Origin: Aequitasia sp047973235
GTDB taxonomy: Bacteria; Bacillota; Clostridia; Lachnospirales; Lachnospiraceae
Length of the DNA: 25,289 nt
NCBI GenBank assembly: GCA_047973235.1
Contig: JBKEBP010000049.1
Location: 1-25,289 of the forward strand
Direction: 5' to 3'
The notes below the pieces were generated by a model. It saw only the letters and a program-made list of their open reading frames with translations, searched no databases and was not told the DNA's origin. This document shows, in pieces, positions 16,138 through 25,134 of this stretch. A program made the position numbers and the translations under genes. Each line of letters starts with the position of its first letter. The first letter of the stretch is position 1.

Positions 16138-17938
16138 TTTCATTTTCACCTTCCCATTTTTTTATATCTGAATCCCTTGGAATTTCTATGATCACAACTG
16201 TTTTTTCGTCTTGAATAGAATCAATTGTCATTTTCGCCTCTTTACCATAAATAGCAAATAACCGTTTTTCAATGTTTTTAAGGCCTACCCCTGTTGATCT
16301 GCTATTAACGGTTGCAGAAGAATTCCCAAATCCTGGTCCATCATCCATTACTCGTATATACAAATGCTTATCCGTAAAGAAAATCTCCAAACCAATATGC
16401 ATCGGGCGATTTACTTTCTCAACGCCGTATTTAATTGAATTTTCAATAAGTGGCTGAATAATCAATCTTGGAATTTTAAATATTCTGGTTTCTTCCTGAA
16501 TCCAACTCTCAAAAACCATACGAGATTTAAAACGAAGCTTCTGAATCTTAATATAGGCCTGAATAATATCTAGTTCCTCCTGAATTGTTTCAACCTTTTT
16601 CTTATCATCAAGCTTCTCACGCAATAAAAGTGCTAGAGCTGTAATCATATCAGAAAGTTCTGTTTCGCCTTTTCTAAGAGCCATAAAATTCATAGAATTT
16701 AATGTGTTATATAAAAAGTGAGGATTTAACTGAGACTGCAAAAACTTATACTCCATCTCCTGACTTAATAGTTTCGATTTATAGTCATTGATTACAAGCT
16801 CATCTATATGATGAATCAACGAGTGAAAACTATTATAAAGTACACCCACCTCATCATCACGTCCAAATGCAATATCTGGATCCTGAATCTTTTTAAAATT
16901 ATCAAAATCATGCTTATTCGTAAAATCATTCATACTACTTGCCAACTTATTTATCGGCTCTATTAAACTCTTTAAATAGTGATTGCTGCCCCTGATCCCA
17001 ATGATCATTAGAGTTATTATAATAATCAGAAGAAGAAATGTTATCTGCAGGACATTTTTAATCAGTTGATTATTCACTAAAAAGTAGAAACATTGAAGTT
17101 CATTTCCTCCAATATATAGCTTAGTCCTCTGCATATAATAATTCTTATTATTTACGTTATGAAAGGTATAAGAATTGATCATGTCAGTAGCTGTTAGATT
17201 TTTATTTATGAAATCAACATATGTGCCATAACCTTCTAAATCAGTTGTATAGAACTCTCCATTTTTCTCTAATACAAAGAAATCATCTTTATTAAAAATA
17301 CCTGTGCTATCAAAAGTTTCTTGAATAAACCTGGTATTCACCTCCACAACTGCAATTCCAATGCGGCTCATAGAATTGTCTCTGGTGCCATATATATTCT
17401 TAATATATATGGCCTTATTTAAATCCTTATCAAAAAACCATATCTCCTGATTATACTTTTTCGAAATCATACTAAGCATTTCATCCAACGACATACCTTG
17501 AAAATAATGTTCTTTGTCATATACACTACCTACCATAACATTTTGATAATTATCTACAATAATAGTATTTAGAATATAAATTTGGTTGGCCAATAACCAG
17601 TACAATTCCTTTCGCATAGCATTAAAGTTAGGTATAGATTCTTTTATTCCTTCCATCCTCTGGTTAGATAAGTTCAGATTATCTTGAATTACACTACTCT
17701 GATGAACATCTGTAATAATTCGCTCAGTGGTTTTAAACGTTTCTTCGATATCATGTGTCATCATGATTAACTTTTCCTGGTTCCTTATATATATTTCGGA
17801 TGACAACATTTTGACAGAAAAAAAGACTATTGTCATAATTACAACCGAAACAAAGAAAAAAATGAGATTAAATAAAAATTTAAGCTTTCTATGATAAGAT
17901 AATCTTCGATAATATTTTATATAATCTGGTTTTTTCAT
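16124..17938 (-). CDS. YesM-type sensor histidine kinase 2
   Basis: This 604-residue membrane kinase has TM1 at about 21-42, an extracytoplasmic sensor region (45-295), TM2 at about 296-315, a HAMP linker (316-385), then H407 in QLNPHFLYN, N500 in PLIENSIKYG, DDGPG at 532-536 and STGVGLKN at 548-555. All kinase boxes are intact. ATG 17938 follows GAGGG at 8 bases. The extracytoplasmic region differs strongly from that of kinase 1 although the layout is the same, so the two probably sense different signals. Position directly upstream of operon 1 suggests a carbohydrate or the binding protein as the cue. Confidence 0.92.
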   Translation of the reverse strand: MKKPDYIKYYRRLSYHRKLKFLFNLIFFFVSVVIMTIVFFSVKMLSSEIYIRNQEKLIMMTHDIEETFKTTERIITDVHQSSVIQDNLNLSNQRMEGIKESIPNFNAMRKELYWLLANQIYILNTIIVDNYQNVMVGSVYDKEHYFQGMSLDEMLSMISKKYNQEIWFFDKDLNKAIYIKNIYGTRDNSMSRIGIAVVEVNTRFIQETFDSTGIFNKDDFFVLEKNGEFYTTDLEGYGTYVDFINKNLTATDMINSYTFHNVNNKNYYMQRTKLYIGGNELQCFYFLVNNQLIKNVLQITFLLLIIIITLMIIGIRGSNHYLKSLIEPINKLASSMNDFTNKHDFDNFKKIQDPDIAFGRDDEVGVLYNSFHSLIHHIDELVINDYKSKLLSQEMEYKFLQSQLNPHFLYNTLNSMNFMALRKGETELSDMITALALLLREKLDDKKKVETIQEELDIIQAYIKIQKLRFKSRMVFESWIQEETRIFKIPRLIIQPLIENSIKYGVEKVNRPMHIGLEIFFTDKHLYIRVMDDGPGFGNSSATVNSRSTGVGLKNIEKRLFAIYGKEAKMTIDSIQDEKTVVIIEIPRDSDIKKWEGENENEEI

Positions 17939-17997
17939 ATTATATCCCTCAACCTTAAATTCTCATTAATCACTTTTGCAAATTAGTATGAGAAATA

Positions 17998-18035
17998 AGC
18001 ATATCCTGTGCAATTTTCTCTGAACAGGATATGCT
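17998..18035 (-). terminator. large hairpin ending the LacI/ABC/GH42 operon
   Basis: A perfect 12-bp stem (AGCATATCCTGT, 18024-18035 on the minus strand, with 17998-18009) with a 14-base loop starts 29 bases after the GH42 stop. It runs into a T-rich but not uniform tract (TATTTCTC). It is the probable end of operon 2. The remaining bases up to 17939 must hold the promoter of kinase 2; I see no strong -35/-10 pair there. Confidence 0.7.
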
Positions 18036-18063
18036 ATTCCTCATAAAGATAATAACAGATATT

Positions 18064-20052
18064 CTACTTATTCTTGATAAATATTTGTACTTCGAACGAT
18101 TTTAGTCGCCCTTCTTCCTCTCCTCTAATCATCTGATATGAGGAATCAATCTTAAAGCTCTTTTCAATATTGGAGTGATTTATAGCAAACAGCCATTCAC
18201 AGTCTCCTTGCTGACGTGTTGCCAACTCCACACCTGCATCTGTACTGCCCAGTCTTTCAACCTCAGCACTGTCAGCAATATCACTCAGCAGTGCAGCCAT
18301 AAGTTCTTCATCAGGTTCTGTTCCAATATAATAACAACTGCCCTCGCCAAAACAATGCTTAGTAACTACTGCATCACCTTTATAATATTCGCTGGCATAA
18401 GACGCTAATACTTTTGTATTTTCTGATGAGCAATGCAGAAGATCGCTCCAGATATTTGCACTATATTCTTTTGAATTATAATTAATTTTAACACTTGTAT
18501 CCCGAAGGCAATCATAGTCCAGCACTTCTATACCAGTCAAATCAGAAAGTCGCCCCGGCAGTTGCCGTTCAGTCATACAGATATTATGCTCGTCTTTAAC
18601 GCCAGTTCGCATAGTCAAGATCAGATGTCCACCATTTTTTACATATTGTAAATATTTATCCTCCAGCTCTGGCGTCATCAAATACTGCAATGGTGCAATT
18701 AACAGCTTATACTTTGAAAAAACCCTATCCTCTGGTACGAAATCTACCGCTATCTGTTCTTCATATAATGCCTTATAATATTTTTTTATTTGCCCTGTAT
18801 ATGATAACTCCGGATTATGTGGTTGTATCTGAAAAGCATACTCTTGGCGAAACGAAAAGACAATCCCGACATCCGGGCTCGGCATGCTACCCTGCATTTG
18901 TTCCATTATCGGTGTCATCTCATGTACCAGCGTCTTTAATTCCTCATATCTTCGCCCTGGAATTCCGCTATGTGGTAAAATTCCATGCCAATATTGTTCT
19001 GTTCCTATGCTACAAGTCCTCCAGCGGAAAAATACGATTGTATCCGCCCCATGTGCGATCGACTGCAGCACCCAACCCGATAATTGTCCCGGCTGCGGAG
19101 CTCTCCCCATATAATCCCATCCGGTGATTCCGGACTGCTGCTCCATAATCCAAAAATTCTTATTTTTATAACTCCTGACCACATCAAGGATTGCTGCCAA
19201 CTCGTGAGCATCGACCTGAGGCTGTTTTCCATAAAATCCTCCCGGATATTGATCATGACTAACAAAATCCAGTGGCTTTGCCAAATCGTAGTAATCCACC
19301 TTATTGGCAAACCCCATATAATTATGGGTGATAAATTGAGTCGGACAATACTTTCTGATAATATCAGTCTGCTCCTTCAAAAACTCTACAATCAAATCCG
19401 AACAAAAGCATTTCCAATCAAGCATAGCAGAAGGGTTTTCACCAGCTACTGTTATTTGCGGTGTGAATACCTCCTCAAAGCAATTATATTCCTGGCTCCA
19501 AAATGCATTCCCCCAGCTATTATTTAAGTTATCCACTGTTTGGTATTTCTTTTTCAGCCATGTCTGATAGCGTTTTCGGCAATTCCCACAGGTACATAAA
19601 TCTTCATGGCTATTTCCCAGCTCATTATCCGGCTGCCAGCCAATCACATATTCGTTTCTACCATATCTCTGTGCCAGCTCTGTAACTAATTTTCGAATTA
19701 GCTCACGATACTTCGGGCTTGATTGACAATCATGATGTCGCCCACCGAATCCACGTGCTCTTCCTTGACGATCTTGTGGCAGCACCTCCGGATATTTATT
19801 AACCATCCATGCTGGTGGTGCAGCACTCGGCGTACCCAACACCACCTTAATCCCGCTTTTTCCAAACAGATTTATCGCATCATCCAACCAGGAAAACTCA
19901 TATTTTCCTTCTTCTGGCTCCATTTTATGCCAAGAGAATTCACCAAGTCTAACCAACTGTAGCCCCATCTCTTTCATCAACTCAGCATCTGTCCCCCAAC
20001 GTTGCCTTGGCCAATGTTCTGGATAATAATCTACTCCAAAATGTAAACTCAT
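18064..20052 (-). CDS. GH42 beta-galactosidase, cytoplasmic
   Basis: The enzyme removes terminal beta-galactose from imported oligosaccharides. It is 662 residues, a normal GH42 length. The N-terminal barrel starts with HFGVDYYPEHWP. The acid/base is E144 in WQPDNELG, the nucleophile E304 in WIMEQQSG. Zinc-cluster cysteines C109, C153, C155 and C158 (DLCTCGNC) are present. A trimerisation-type middle domain (about 390-590) and a short C-terminal beta domain follow. There is no signal peptide. ATG 20052 follows GGAGG at about 7 bases. It is the last gene of operon 2, 25 bases after the permease, before a strong hairpin. Some GH42 enzymes act on alpha-L-arabinopyranosides, which cannot be excluded. 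Confidence 0.95.
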   Translation of the reverse strand: MSLHFGVDYYPEHWPRQRWGTDAELMKEMGLQLVRLGEFSWHKMEPEEGKYEFSWLDDAINLFGKSGIKVVLGTPSAAPPAWMVNKYPEVLPQDRQGRARGFGGRHHDCQSSPKYRELIRKLVTELAQRYGRNEYVIGWQPDNELGNSHEDLCTCGNCRKRYQTWLKKKYQTVDNLNNSWGNAFWSQEYNCFEEVFTPQITVAGENPSAMLDWKCFCSDLIVEFLKEQTDIIRKYCPTQFITHNYMGFANKVDYYDLAKPLDFVSHDQYPGGFYGKQPQVDAHELAAILDVVRSYKNKNFWIMEQQSGITGWDYMGRAPQPGQLSGWVLQSIAHGADTIVFFRWRTCSIGTEQYWHGILPHSGIPGRRYEELKTLVHEMTPIMEQMQGSMPSPDVGIVFSFRQEYAFQIQPHNPELSYTGQIKKYYKALYEEQIAVDFVPEDRVFSKYKLLIAPLQYLMTPELEDKYLQYVKNGGHLILTMRTGVKDEHNICMTERQLPGRLSDLTGIEVLDYDCLRDTSVKINYNSKEYSANIWSDLLHCSSENTKVLASYASEYYKGDAVVTKHCFGEGSCYYIGTEPDEELMAALLSDIADSAEVERLGSTDAGVELATRQQGDCEWLFAINHSNIEKSFKIDSSYQMIRGEEEGRLKSFEVQIFIKNK

Positions 20053-20077
20053 GTCATTCCTCCATTTGTTCTCAATA

Positions 20078-20899
20078 TTATTCCTTAACTGCTCCTACAG
20101 TCAAACCTGACATAAAAAACTTTGATGCACATAAGAATGCAATCAATAGCGGTAATACTGCACAAGTATTCGCCAACATAATCGCACCATAATCATTCCC
20201 CCTGTCACTTACCATTGATTTCAATGCCAATGGTAAGGTCTGCAGGTTGGATTTTCTTAAAATTAAAAGTGGTTGCATGAAATCGTTCCATGCATTTACA
20301 AACTGCATGATTCCTAAGGCTGCATAAGCAGGCATCAAAATTGGTGCTATCACCCGAAAAAAGATTGTCCACTCGCTGCACCCATCTATTTTAGCAGCTT
20401 CACGTAAAGACAGCGGGACATTATTCTGACAAAATTGCTTCATCCAGAAAATTCCGAACGCATTTGCACACCCCGGCACAACGAGAGCCCAATAACTATT
20501 GATTCCTCCCATTTTTGATATCATCATAAACCATGGAATTATCCCGGCCGTAAAAGGGATCATCATCGTCGTTAACAGCAGTGTAAATAGCTTTTGTTTT
20601 CCTGGAAAATCATAAGTTGCAAAAACATAGCCACCCATTGAACAAAATAACAACGTTAAAAAAGTGTAGGAGAACGTCACAATACAACTGTTGATAAATG
20701 CTTTTATAATATCAATCTGTTCCCGCATATTTTTATAATTCGCTGCCAGATTGCTCCCAAACCACAGTCGGGGTGGGAAAGAAAAGATCTCATTCGTTGA
20801 TAATGTTGACATTACAAACATCATGTAAAAGGGTATCAACATAAGTACAGCAATCAATGATAATATTAAATATATACTTATTTTTTTAGTTTTTTTCAT
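20078..20899 (-). CDS. carbohydrate ABC transporter permease 2, MalG type
   Basis: This 273-residue membrane protein has six hydrophobic segments, the first ISIYLILSLIAVLMLIPFYM, and an EAA loop REAAKIDGCSEWTIFFRVIAP. Its ATG overlaps the end of the MalF-type gene by 4 bp (ATGA), so translation is coupled. It forms the channel of importer 2 with that partner. There is again no ATPase gene in the operon. It precedes GH42, so the importer probably supplies galactose-containing oligosaccharides. Confidence 0.93.
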   Translation of the reverse strand: MKKTKKISIYLILSLIAVLMLIPFYMMFVMSTLSTNEIFSFPPRLWFGSNLAANYKNMREQIDIIKAFINSCIVTFSYTFLTLLFCSMGGYVFATYDFPGKQKLFTLLLTTMMIPFTAGIIPWFMMISKMGGINSYWALVVPGCANAFGIFWMKQFCQNNVPLSLREAAKIDGCSEWTIFFRVIAPILMPAYAALGIMQFVNAWNDFMQPLLILRKSNLQTLPLALKSMVSDRGNDYGAIMLANTCAVLPLLIAFLCASKFFMSGLTVGAVKE

Positions 20900-21828
20900 G
20901 AGCCTTTCTTCCTCTCATTTCCTGCCGCAGACCATTTGTTAAACACTACCGAAAATATGATAATAACTATAGTAATCACATATGCCACCGAGGATGCATA
21001 TCCGTATGCAGTGCCTCCCTGGGGAGCTTTATTAAGCAAATACATCATTAAAGTCAAACCACCATTGTTAATACCACCATCCCATTTAGAGTTAGTCAAT
21101 ATAAAGGGCTCTGTAAATAAATTAAACATGCCAATTGCTGACTGCACCAAGGTAAATACAATGATCGGTTTTAGCAGGGGAATCGTAATCCGCCGAATGG
21201 TTTGAAAATGTCCTGCTCCATCGATTCTGGCTGCTTCATAAATATCTTGACTGATCCCCTGCATACCAGACAGATAAATCACCATATTCCAACCAATCCA
21301 TTTCCATGCAAACATAACAATTACTGCAACCTTTATCAGGGAACCATCTCCCCCAAGCCAGTTCACTTTTTCTGCCCCCAAAAGATTTAGCCCAAAGTTA
21401 ATCAAGCCAAAGTTATTACTAAATAACTGTTGAAAAATAATTGAAATTGCAACAGAACTGGTAACCATTGGGATGAAATAAATAGTTTTAAAAACGTTCT
21501 CACCTTTAACTATTTTTGAGTTTAGAATATATGCCAGTATAAGTCCACCAAGCAAAATTGGAATATGTGCAATAATTCCGATTATCAATGTATTAGAAAA
21601 AGCTTTCCAAAACAACATGTCTTTGAATAGATTTATATAGTTTTCTATCCCTATAAAATGCATTGCTGACATTCCATCCCAACGAAAAAAACTCAATGTA
21701 AACCCAGCAATAATAGAAAACAAGCTAAAAACTATGAATAGTATAAAAAACGGAGCAATGTATGCGTACGCAACTCGATTTCGATATAGAGTTGCTATTA
21801 ATTCTTTTCTCTTCTCTTTCCGTCTCAT
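20896..21828 (-). CDS. carbohydrate ABC transporter permease 2, MalF type
   Basis: This is a 310-residue channel subunit of importer 2. The first membrane segment is AYIAPFFILFIVFSLFSIIA; the EAA loop is YEAARIDGAGHFQTIRRITIP. Two ATG codons are adjacent at 21831 and 21828; the second is chosen because AAGGAG is then 5 bases away rather than 2. The gap to the binding-protein stop is 25 bases. Confidence 0.93.
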   Translation of the reverse strand: MRRKEKRKELIATLYRNRVAYAYIAPFFILFIVFSLFSIIAGFTLSFFRWDGMSAMHFIGIENYINLFKDMLFWKAFSNTLIIGIIAHIPILLGGLILAYILNSKIVKGENVFKTIYFIPMVTSSVAISIIFQQLFSNNFGLINFGLNLLGAEKVNWLGGDGSLIKVAVIVMFAWKWIGWNMVIYLSGMQGISQDIYEAARIDGAGHFQTIRRITIPLLKPIIVFTLVQSAIGMFNLFTEPFILTNSKWDGGINNGGLTLMMYLLNKAPQGGTAYGYASSVAYVITIVIIIFSVVFNKWSAAGNERKKGS

Positions 21829-21853
21829 CATCTCTCCTTATTGCCTTTTGCTT

Positions 21854-23266
21854 CTATTCATTCCACATTCCAGCATCTTTATAGACTTGAATCTGTTGGT
21901 TTTTCAATTCTGCGGTTGCTGCCTCTATGTCTTTTGCAAACTGTTCTTTAATCTCTTCCGCACTAAGTCCTGCATTTAGCCCTGAGTTTACAGATGTAAA
22001 AATACAAGCCTCTGCTGTCACATCCATCATAGTATTAAACACCGGCTCCAAGTCTTCTGCAATTGTCGCCCATAAAGCTTTTGTCTTCTGCCCACCAAAA
22101 TAAGCGTCTTCAGCTTCATAGATAGCTGTATCATCATAAGCTGGCATATACGCAGGGAAATAATCTACTGCAGCCAGCATCTCGTTCTGTGCCCGAGCCG
22201 TCGTAAGCATATACTGAATAAATGCCCATGCTGCCTCTTTATTTTTACTTTGTTCCGGAATTGCCAAGAATGACCCACCCCAGTTACAATGTTCTATGCC
22301 TCCTGGCAGTTCTGTCACCCCCCAGAGCCCAGTACCATCAGGATCTATATCATTTTTCAAAAAGCCGCCAAACCAGCCTCCAGTTGCTACAGAAACGCAG
22401 GCACCACTATCATATCCTGCATATGCCTCTGTACTCCACATATCCACATTCATATCCCAGCCATTCTCTCTGATCTGGATTATCGTATTAAGGCAATCAA
22501 TATCACCTTCTCGATCTAATTTAAGAGTCAAATCTTCATTATAAAAATCCCTGTTACAGAACATAAGTTGATAAAAATATGCTGCATCTGGTACAAGCCA
22601 TCTTTCACCAGGAATACACACAGCCTCTGATACTTTTAAAACGCCCTCCCAGGTACTCATTAGCTTGGCAACTGCCTCTGGTTCTGTCGGAAGTCCGCAT
22701 TCTTCAAACACATCTGTACGATAAAAATATGTACATGGCCCAACATCCCATGGAAGTGCTACAAATTGACTGCCATTTACAGAATAGCACTGCTCCCACT
22801 TAAGCGGAATAAAATCTTCTTTATATTGCTCGATGTTGTATGGTTCTTCCAATAAATTTACTAGTGCACTGGAATCTCTATATTGAGCAATGTATGCACC
22901 TTCTATCATTGCCACATCTGGGGCTCCCGAACCTGCAGCCAATGAAGTTGACAGGGACTGCATATGAACAGTAGTATCGTTAAATTCAAACTCAACTTCT
23001 ATATTGGGGTACATTTCATTAAAGCCTTCAAGAGCAGCTTTAAACCCATCATCACCTGATGGCCATCCGGCTACTGTTATTGTTGCTGTAATGTCTTTCG
23101 CAGCAGTCGCTTCTCCAGCCGCCAGTACCGACGTATCTGAATCTCCCGAATCGGTTCCTTGGTTTTCCGTAGTTGATGAATTATTATTTCCGCACGCCGT
23201 AGCTAAAACTAACATGATTCCTGCAAGTACAAAAGAAATTATTTTTTTTGCTTTGGTTTTCATCAT
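21854..23266 (-). CDS. sugar ABC transporter substrate-binding lipoprotein 2
   Basis: This 470-residue lipoprotein binds the substrate of importer 2. The signal sequence is hydrophobic (IISFVLAGIMLVLATAC) with the lipobox cysteine near residue 25, followed by a Ser/Thr/Asp-rich linker of about 35 residues. The mature part shows the family-1 sugar-binding fold (TITVAGWPSGDDGFKAALEGF, GSGAPDVAMIEGAYIAQY). ATG 23266 lies 6 bases after GGAGG. It follows the LacI-family gene by 35 bases, in the same operon. It is clearly different from binding protein 1 in sequence and length, so the substrates probably differ. Confidence 0.93.
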   Translation of the reverse strand: MMKTKAKKIISFVLAGIMLVLATACGNNNSSTTENQGTDSGDSDTSVLAAGEATAAKDITATITVAGWPSGDDGFKAALEGFNEMYPNIEVEFEFNDTTVHMQSLSTSLAAGSGAPDVAMIEGAYIAQYRDSSALVNLLEEPYNIEQYKEDFIPLKWEQCYSVNGSQFVALPWDVGPCTYFYRTDVFEECGLPTEPEAVAKLMSTWEGVLKVSEAVCIPGERWLVPDAAYFYQLMFCNRDFYNEDLTLKLDREGDIDCLNTIIQIRENGWDMNVDMWSTEAYAGYDSGACVSVATGGWFGGFLKNDIDPDGTGLWGVTELPGGIEHCNWGGSFLAIPEQSKNKEAAWAFIQYMLTTARAQNEMLAAVDYFPAYMPAYDDTAIYEAEDAYFGGQKTKALWATIAEDLEPVFNTMMDVTAEACIFTSVNSGLNAGLSAEEIKEQFAKDIEAATAELKNQQIQVYKDAGMWNE

Positions 23267-23301
23267 AATTAACCTCCATAAACAAAGCGGGTACTATCGT
23301 T

Positions 23302-24333
23302 TTAAATATCTCTTACGGATTCCCCTTCCTCGAGATATGATTTTATAGAAGAAATAGCATTTACTCTTTTTCCATTAATTACATCGTTCAAAACATCAAC
23401 ACATGCCTCAGCTTGTTCCTGAATATTAAGTGCAACGGTTGTGAGGAGCGGTTTTGTATTTTTACGTTTATTTATGCCATCTATTCCCATAACGGAAATA
23501 TCCGTCGGAATTTGATACCCCAACTGCTTAAACCGCGAAATTACACCCAATGCATATTCATCATTAAAGCACATGATTGCTGTAGCATCACATTTTCGGT
23601 CAACAAACGTATCTACCATCGCCATTCCTGCTTCAAAGAAAAATTCTCTTTCAAAGTTATCCGTCTGTTCTTCTGATACTGGAGTTACAAAAACATATTT
23701 AGCATGTCGTTTTCCCATGATAGGCTTCATAACATTTTCAAATGCTACATTTCGGGAATGAATGGTATTTGAGGTTCGGCTTTTTATACCAAATGGTGTA
23801 CCATAAGCTATCTTTTTATGCCCTCTTTTCATTAAATAAGCAAGTCCTTTTTCCATCGCTTCATAAGTATTTACATCCACATAAGGAATTCTTTTTGTCC
23901 TGACAACTGGAACACCGTAAGATGCACTAACCATTGGAATAAAAAAATTATTACCAACTAACTGCTGAAGTTCAAGAGCATTCCCCTCACTTTCAACAAT
24001 AATTCCATCTAATAATAAGTTTCTGAAACGCTCCTCATTAAAACTATTAAACAAGAACATTGTGTAGCCCTTTTTATTGGCATAGCTTGATAATGCACCA
24101 AATAGTTCAATATAAAATGAATTGTAAATGTTTACACTAAAGAAACCTAATTGATATGTTCTTGCATCTTTTAGCGAATTACTGATAGGATTCGGCCGGT
24201 ATCCTAATTCTCTTACTGCTTTAAAAATTGCTTCTTTTTTTTCTTTGGCTACATACCCTCTTCCATTCATCGTTCGTGACACGACACTTACTGATACCCC
24301 TGCTCGTTCTGCTACATCTTTTCGTGTAATCAT
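23302..24333 (-). CDS. LacI-family transcriptional regulator
   Basis: This 343-residue repressor has an N-terminal LacI helix-turn-helix (TRKDVAERAGVSVSVVSRTMNG, about 3-24), the hinge helix near 50-58 (NPISNSLK) and a periplasmic-binding-like sugar sensor domain (about 60-343; GIDGIN and the CDATAIMCFNDEYALGV segment). ATG 24333 follows AGGAGG at 7 bases. It is the first gene of operon 2, so it probably represses its own operon until the imported sugar or a breakdown product is bound. Confidence 0.94.
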   Translation of the reverse strand: MITRKDVAERAGVSVSVVSRTMNGRGYVAKEKKEAIFKAVRELGYRPNPISNSLKDARTYQLGFFSVNIYNSFYIELFGALSSYANKKGYTMFLFNSFNEERFRNLLLDGIIVESEGNALELQQLVGNNFFIPMVSASYGVPVVRTKRIPYVDVNTYEAMEKGLAYLMKRGHKKIAYGTPFGIKSRTSNTIHSRNVAFENVMKPIMGKRHAKYVFVTPVSEEQTDNFEREFFFEAGMAMVDTFVDRKCDATAIMCFNDEYALGVISRFKQLGYQIPTDISVMGIDGINKRKNTKPLLTTVALNIQEQAEACVDVLNDVINGKRVNAISSIKSYLEEGESVRDI

Positions 24334-24358
24334 TGCTTTTCCTCCTACCCTTTTATCT

Positions 24359-24411
24359 TAACGTTATTGGTTTATTATTTCAACTATAGTTTATGTGCAC
24401 ACATGAGTCAT
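24359..24411 (-). promoter_or_regulatory. promoter of the LacI/ABC/GH42 operon with LacI-type operator candidate
   Basis: On the minus strand ATGACT (24411-24406) and TATAGT (24388-24383, 5 of 6 consensus) are 17 bases apart. Just downstream of the expected start point lies the 8-bp palindrome TAACGTTA (24359-24366), which contains the AACGTT core common in LacI-family operators. A second 8-bp palindrome TGTGCACA lies between the two boxes. The operator assignment is inference from position and core sequence. Confidence 0.45.
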
Positions 24412-24751
24412 AGTGCAATATTACCAAATTCAATATATTATTACAAGAGCTCTTAGTAATTAACAATCTGCTTTCCAAATATCGTAACCTTGTTTTTATA
24501 GCATTCTAATATTGATTATTTTAATTACACAAGGCAAAAAACTGATCCAATAACTGCAAGCGTCAAGCAAGACCATGTACAAAAAAAGTATTTCCTTTAT
24601 GATATCTTTAAATGAGAAATCAGATTTGGTCTTGCCTCCTCTTTAAACATCAATATTGGTTACTCAGAATACCAAAAAGGGAGCTGTTTCAATAATCGAA
24701 CTCAGCTTTTCCAATTCAAAATTTCCCTCTCCGGCTCTTCAATTCCTTTTA
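24412..24751. other. non-coding spacer upstream of the LacI operon
   Basis: No credible gene is seen. The spacer holds a widely spaced perfect 9-bp inverted repeat (GCAAGACCA and TGGTCTTGC, with about 50 AT-rich bases between, roughly 24563-24636). On the minus strand after the small gene there is a weak 5-bp hairpin followed by CCCTTTTT (about 24677-24712), which may be that gene's terminator. The rest is AT-rich with no clear signal. Confidence 0.5.
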
Positions 24752-25000
24752 TCATGTTGTTTGTCTGTTTAAAAACGACTTTAACAAATACGAGCAACCT
24801 AACCGCTGTAATTCATCTATAACTGAATCAAACTCATCTTCTGTTAAATCTTCTTTGCTATAATTTTCAAAATCCTGCTCAGCAGCCATAAGCATAAAAA
24901 TTGGCAGTTCCTTTGCTCTCCCCCGCTCCTCTAATGTCATTTTACGACCCATCAAATCACATAATAAATCCCCTGACATTTCGTCCATTCTATTTTTCAT
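24752..25000 (-). CDS. small hypothetical protein (82 aa)
   Basis: I do not recognise the family. The product is acidic and helical in look (DEMSGDLLCDLMGRKM, then TLEERGRAKELP and an acidic DLTEDEFDSVIDELQ segment), with no signal peptide or membrane segment. ATG 25000 is chosen since GAGGG lies 9 bases before it. The frame is open to a GTG at 25051, with a strong GAGGAGG site further up, but that site better serves a 5-codon ORF ending just before the GTG. It may be cytoplasmic and regulatory; no function is claimed. It is separated from operon 2 by a 418-bp spacer. Confidence 0.55.
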   Translation of the reverse strand: MKNRMDEMSGDLLCDLMGRKMTLEERGRAKELPIFMLMAAEQDFENYSKEDLTEDEFDSVIDELQRLGCSYLLKSFLNRQTT

Positions 25001-25087
25001 TATCTCTATCCCTCTCTTTTGCTCATTTTCTTTACCCATCTGCATAAACACTTAATACATCATTTCCATATACATTCCTCCTCATAT

Positions 25088-25134
25088 AATAAGTTTGTAG
25101 CCAAGTAAAACAGGTTACAGACTTATTCTTTTTT
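25088..25134 (+). terminator. 15-bp-stem hairpin with T run, plus-strand terminator or leader structure
   Basis: Bases 25088-25102 pair with 25113-25127 (two G-T pairs), with a 10-base loop, followed by C and six T residues (25129-25134) on the plus strand. As a plus-strand terminator it has no plus-strand gene before it in the window. On the minus strand it lies just upstream of a GAGGAGG site leading to the small gene, so a leader role is also possible. Confidence 0.45.

Noticed and set aside
18690..19127. 145-codon plus-strand open frame (also 19084-19527)
   Set aside because: These lie opposite the GH42 gene, whose catalytic motifs are intact, and have no ribosome sites.
24520..24582. 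Short minus-strand ORF starting at an ATG in the spacer
   Set aside because: About 25 codons, no ribosome site, no recognisable motif.
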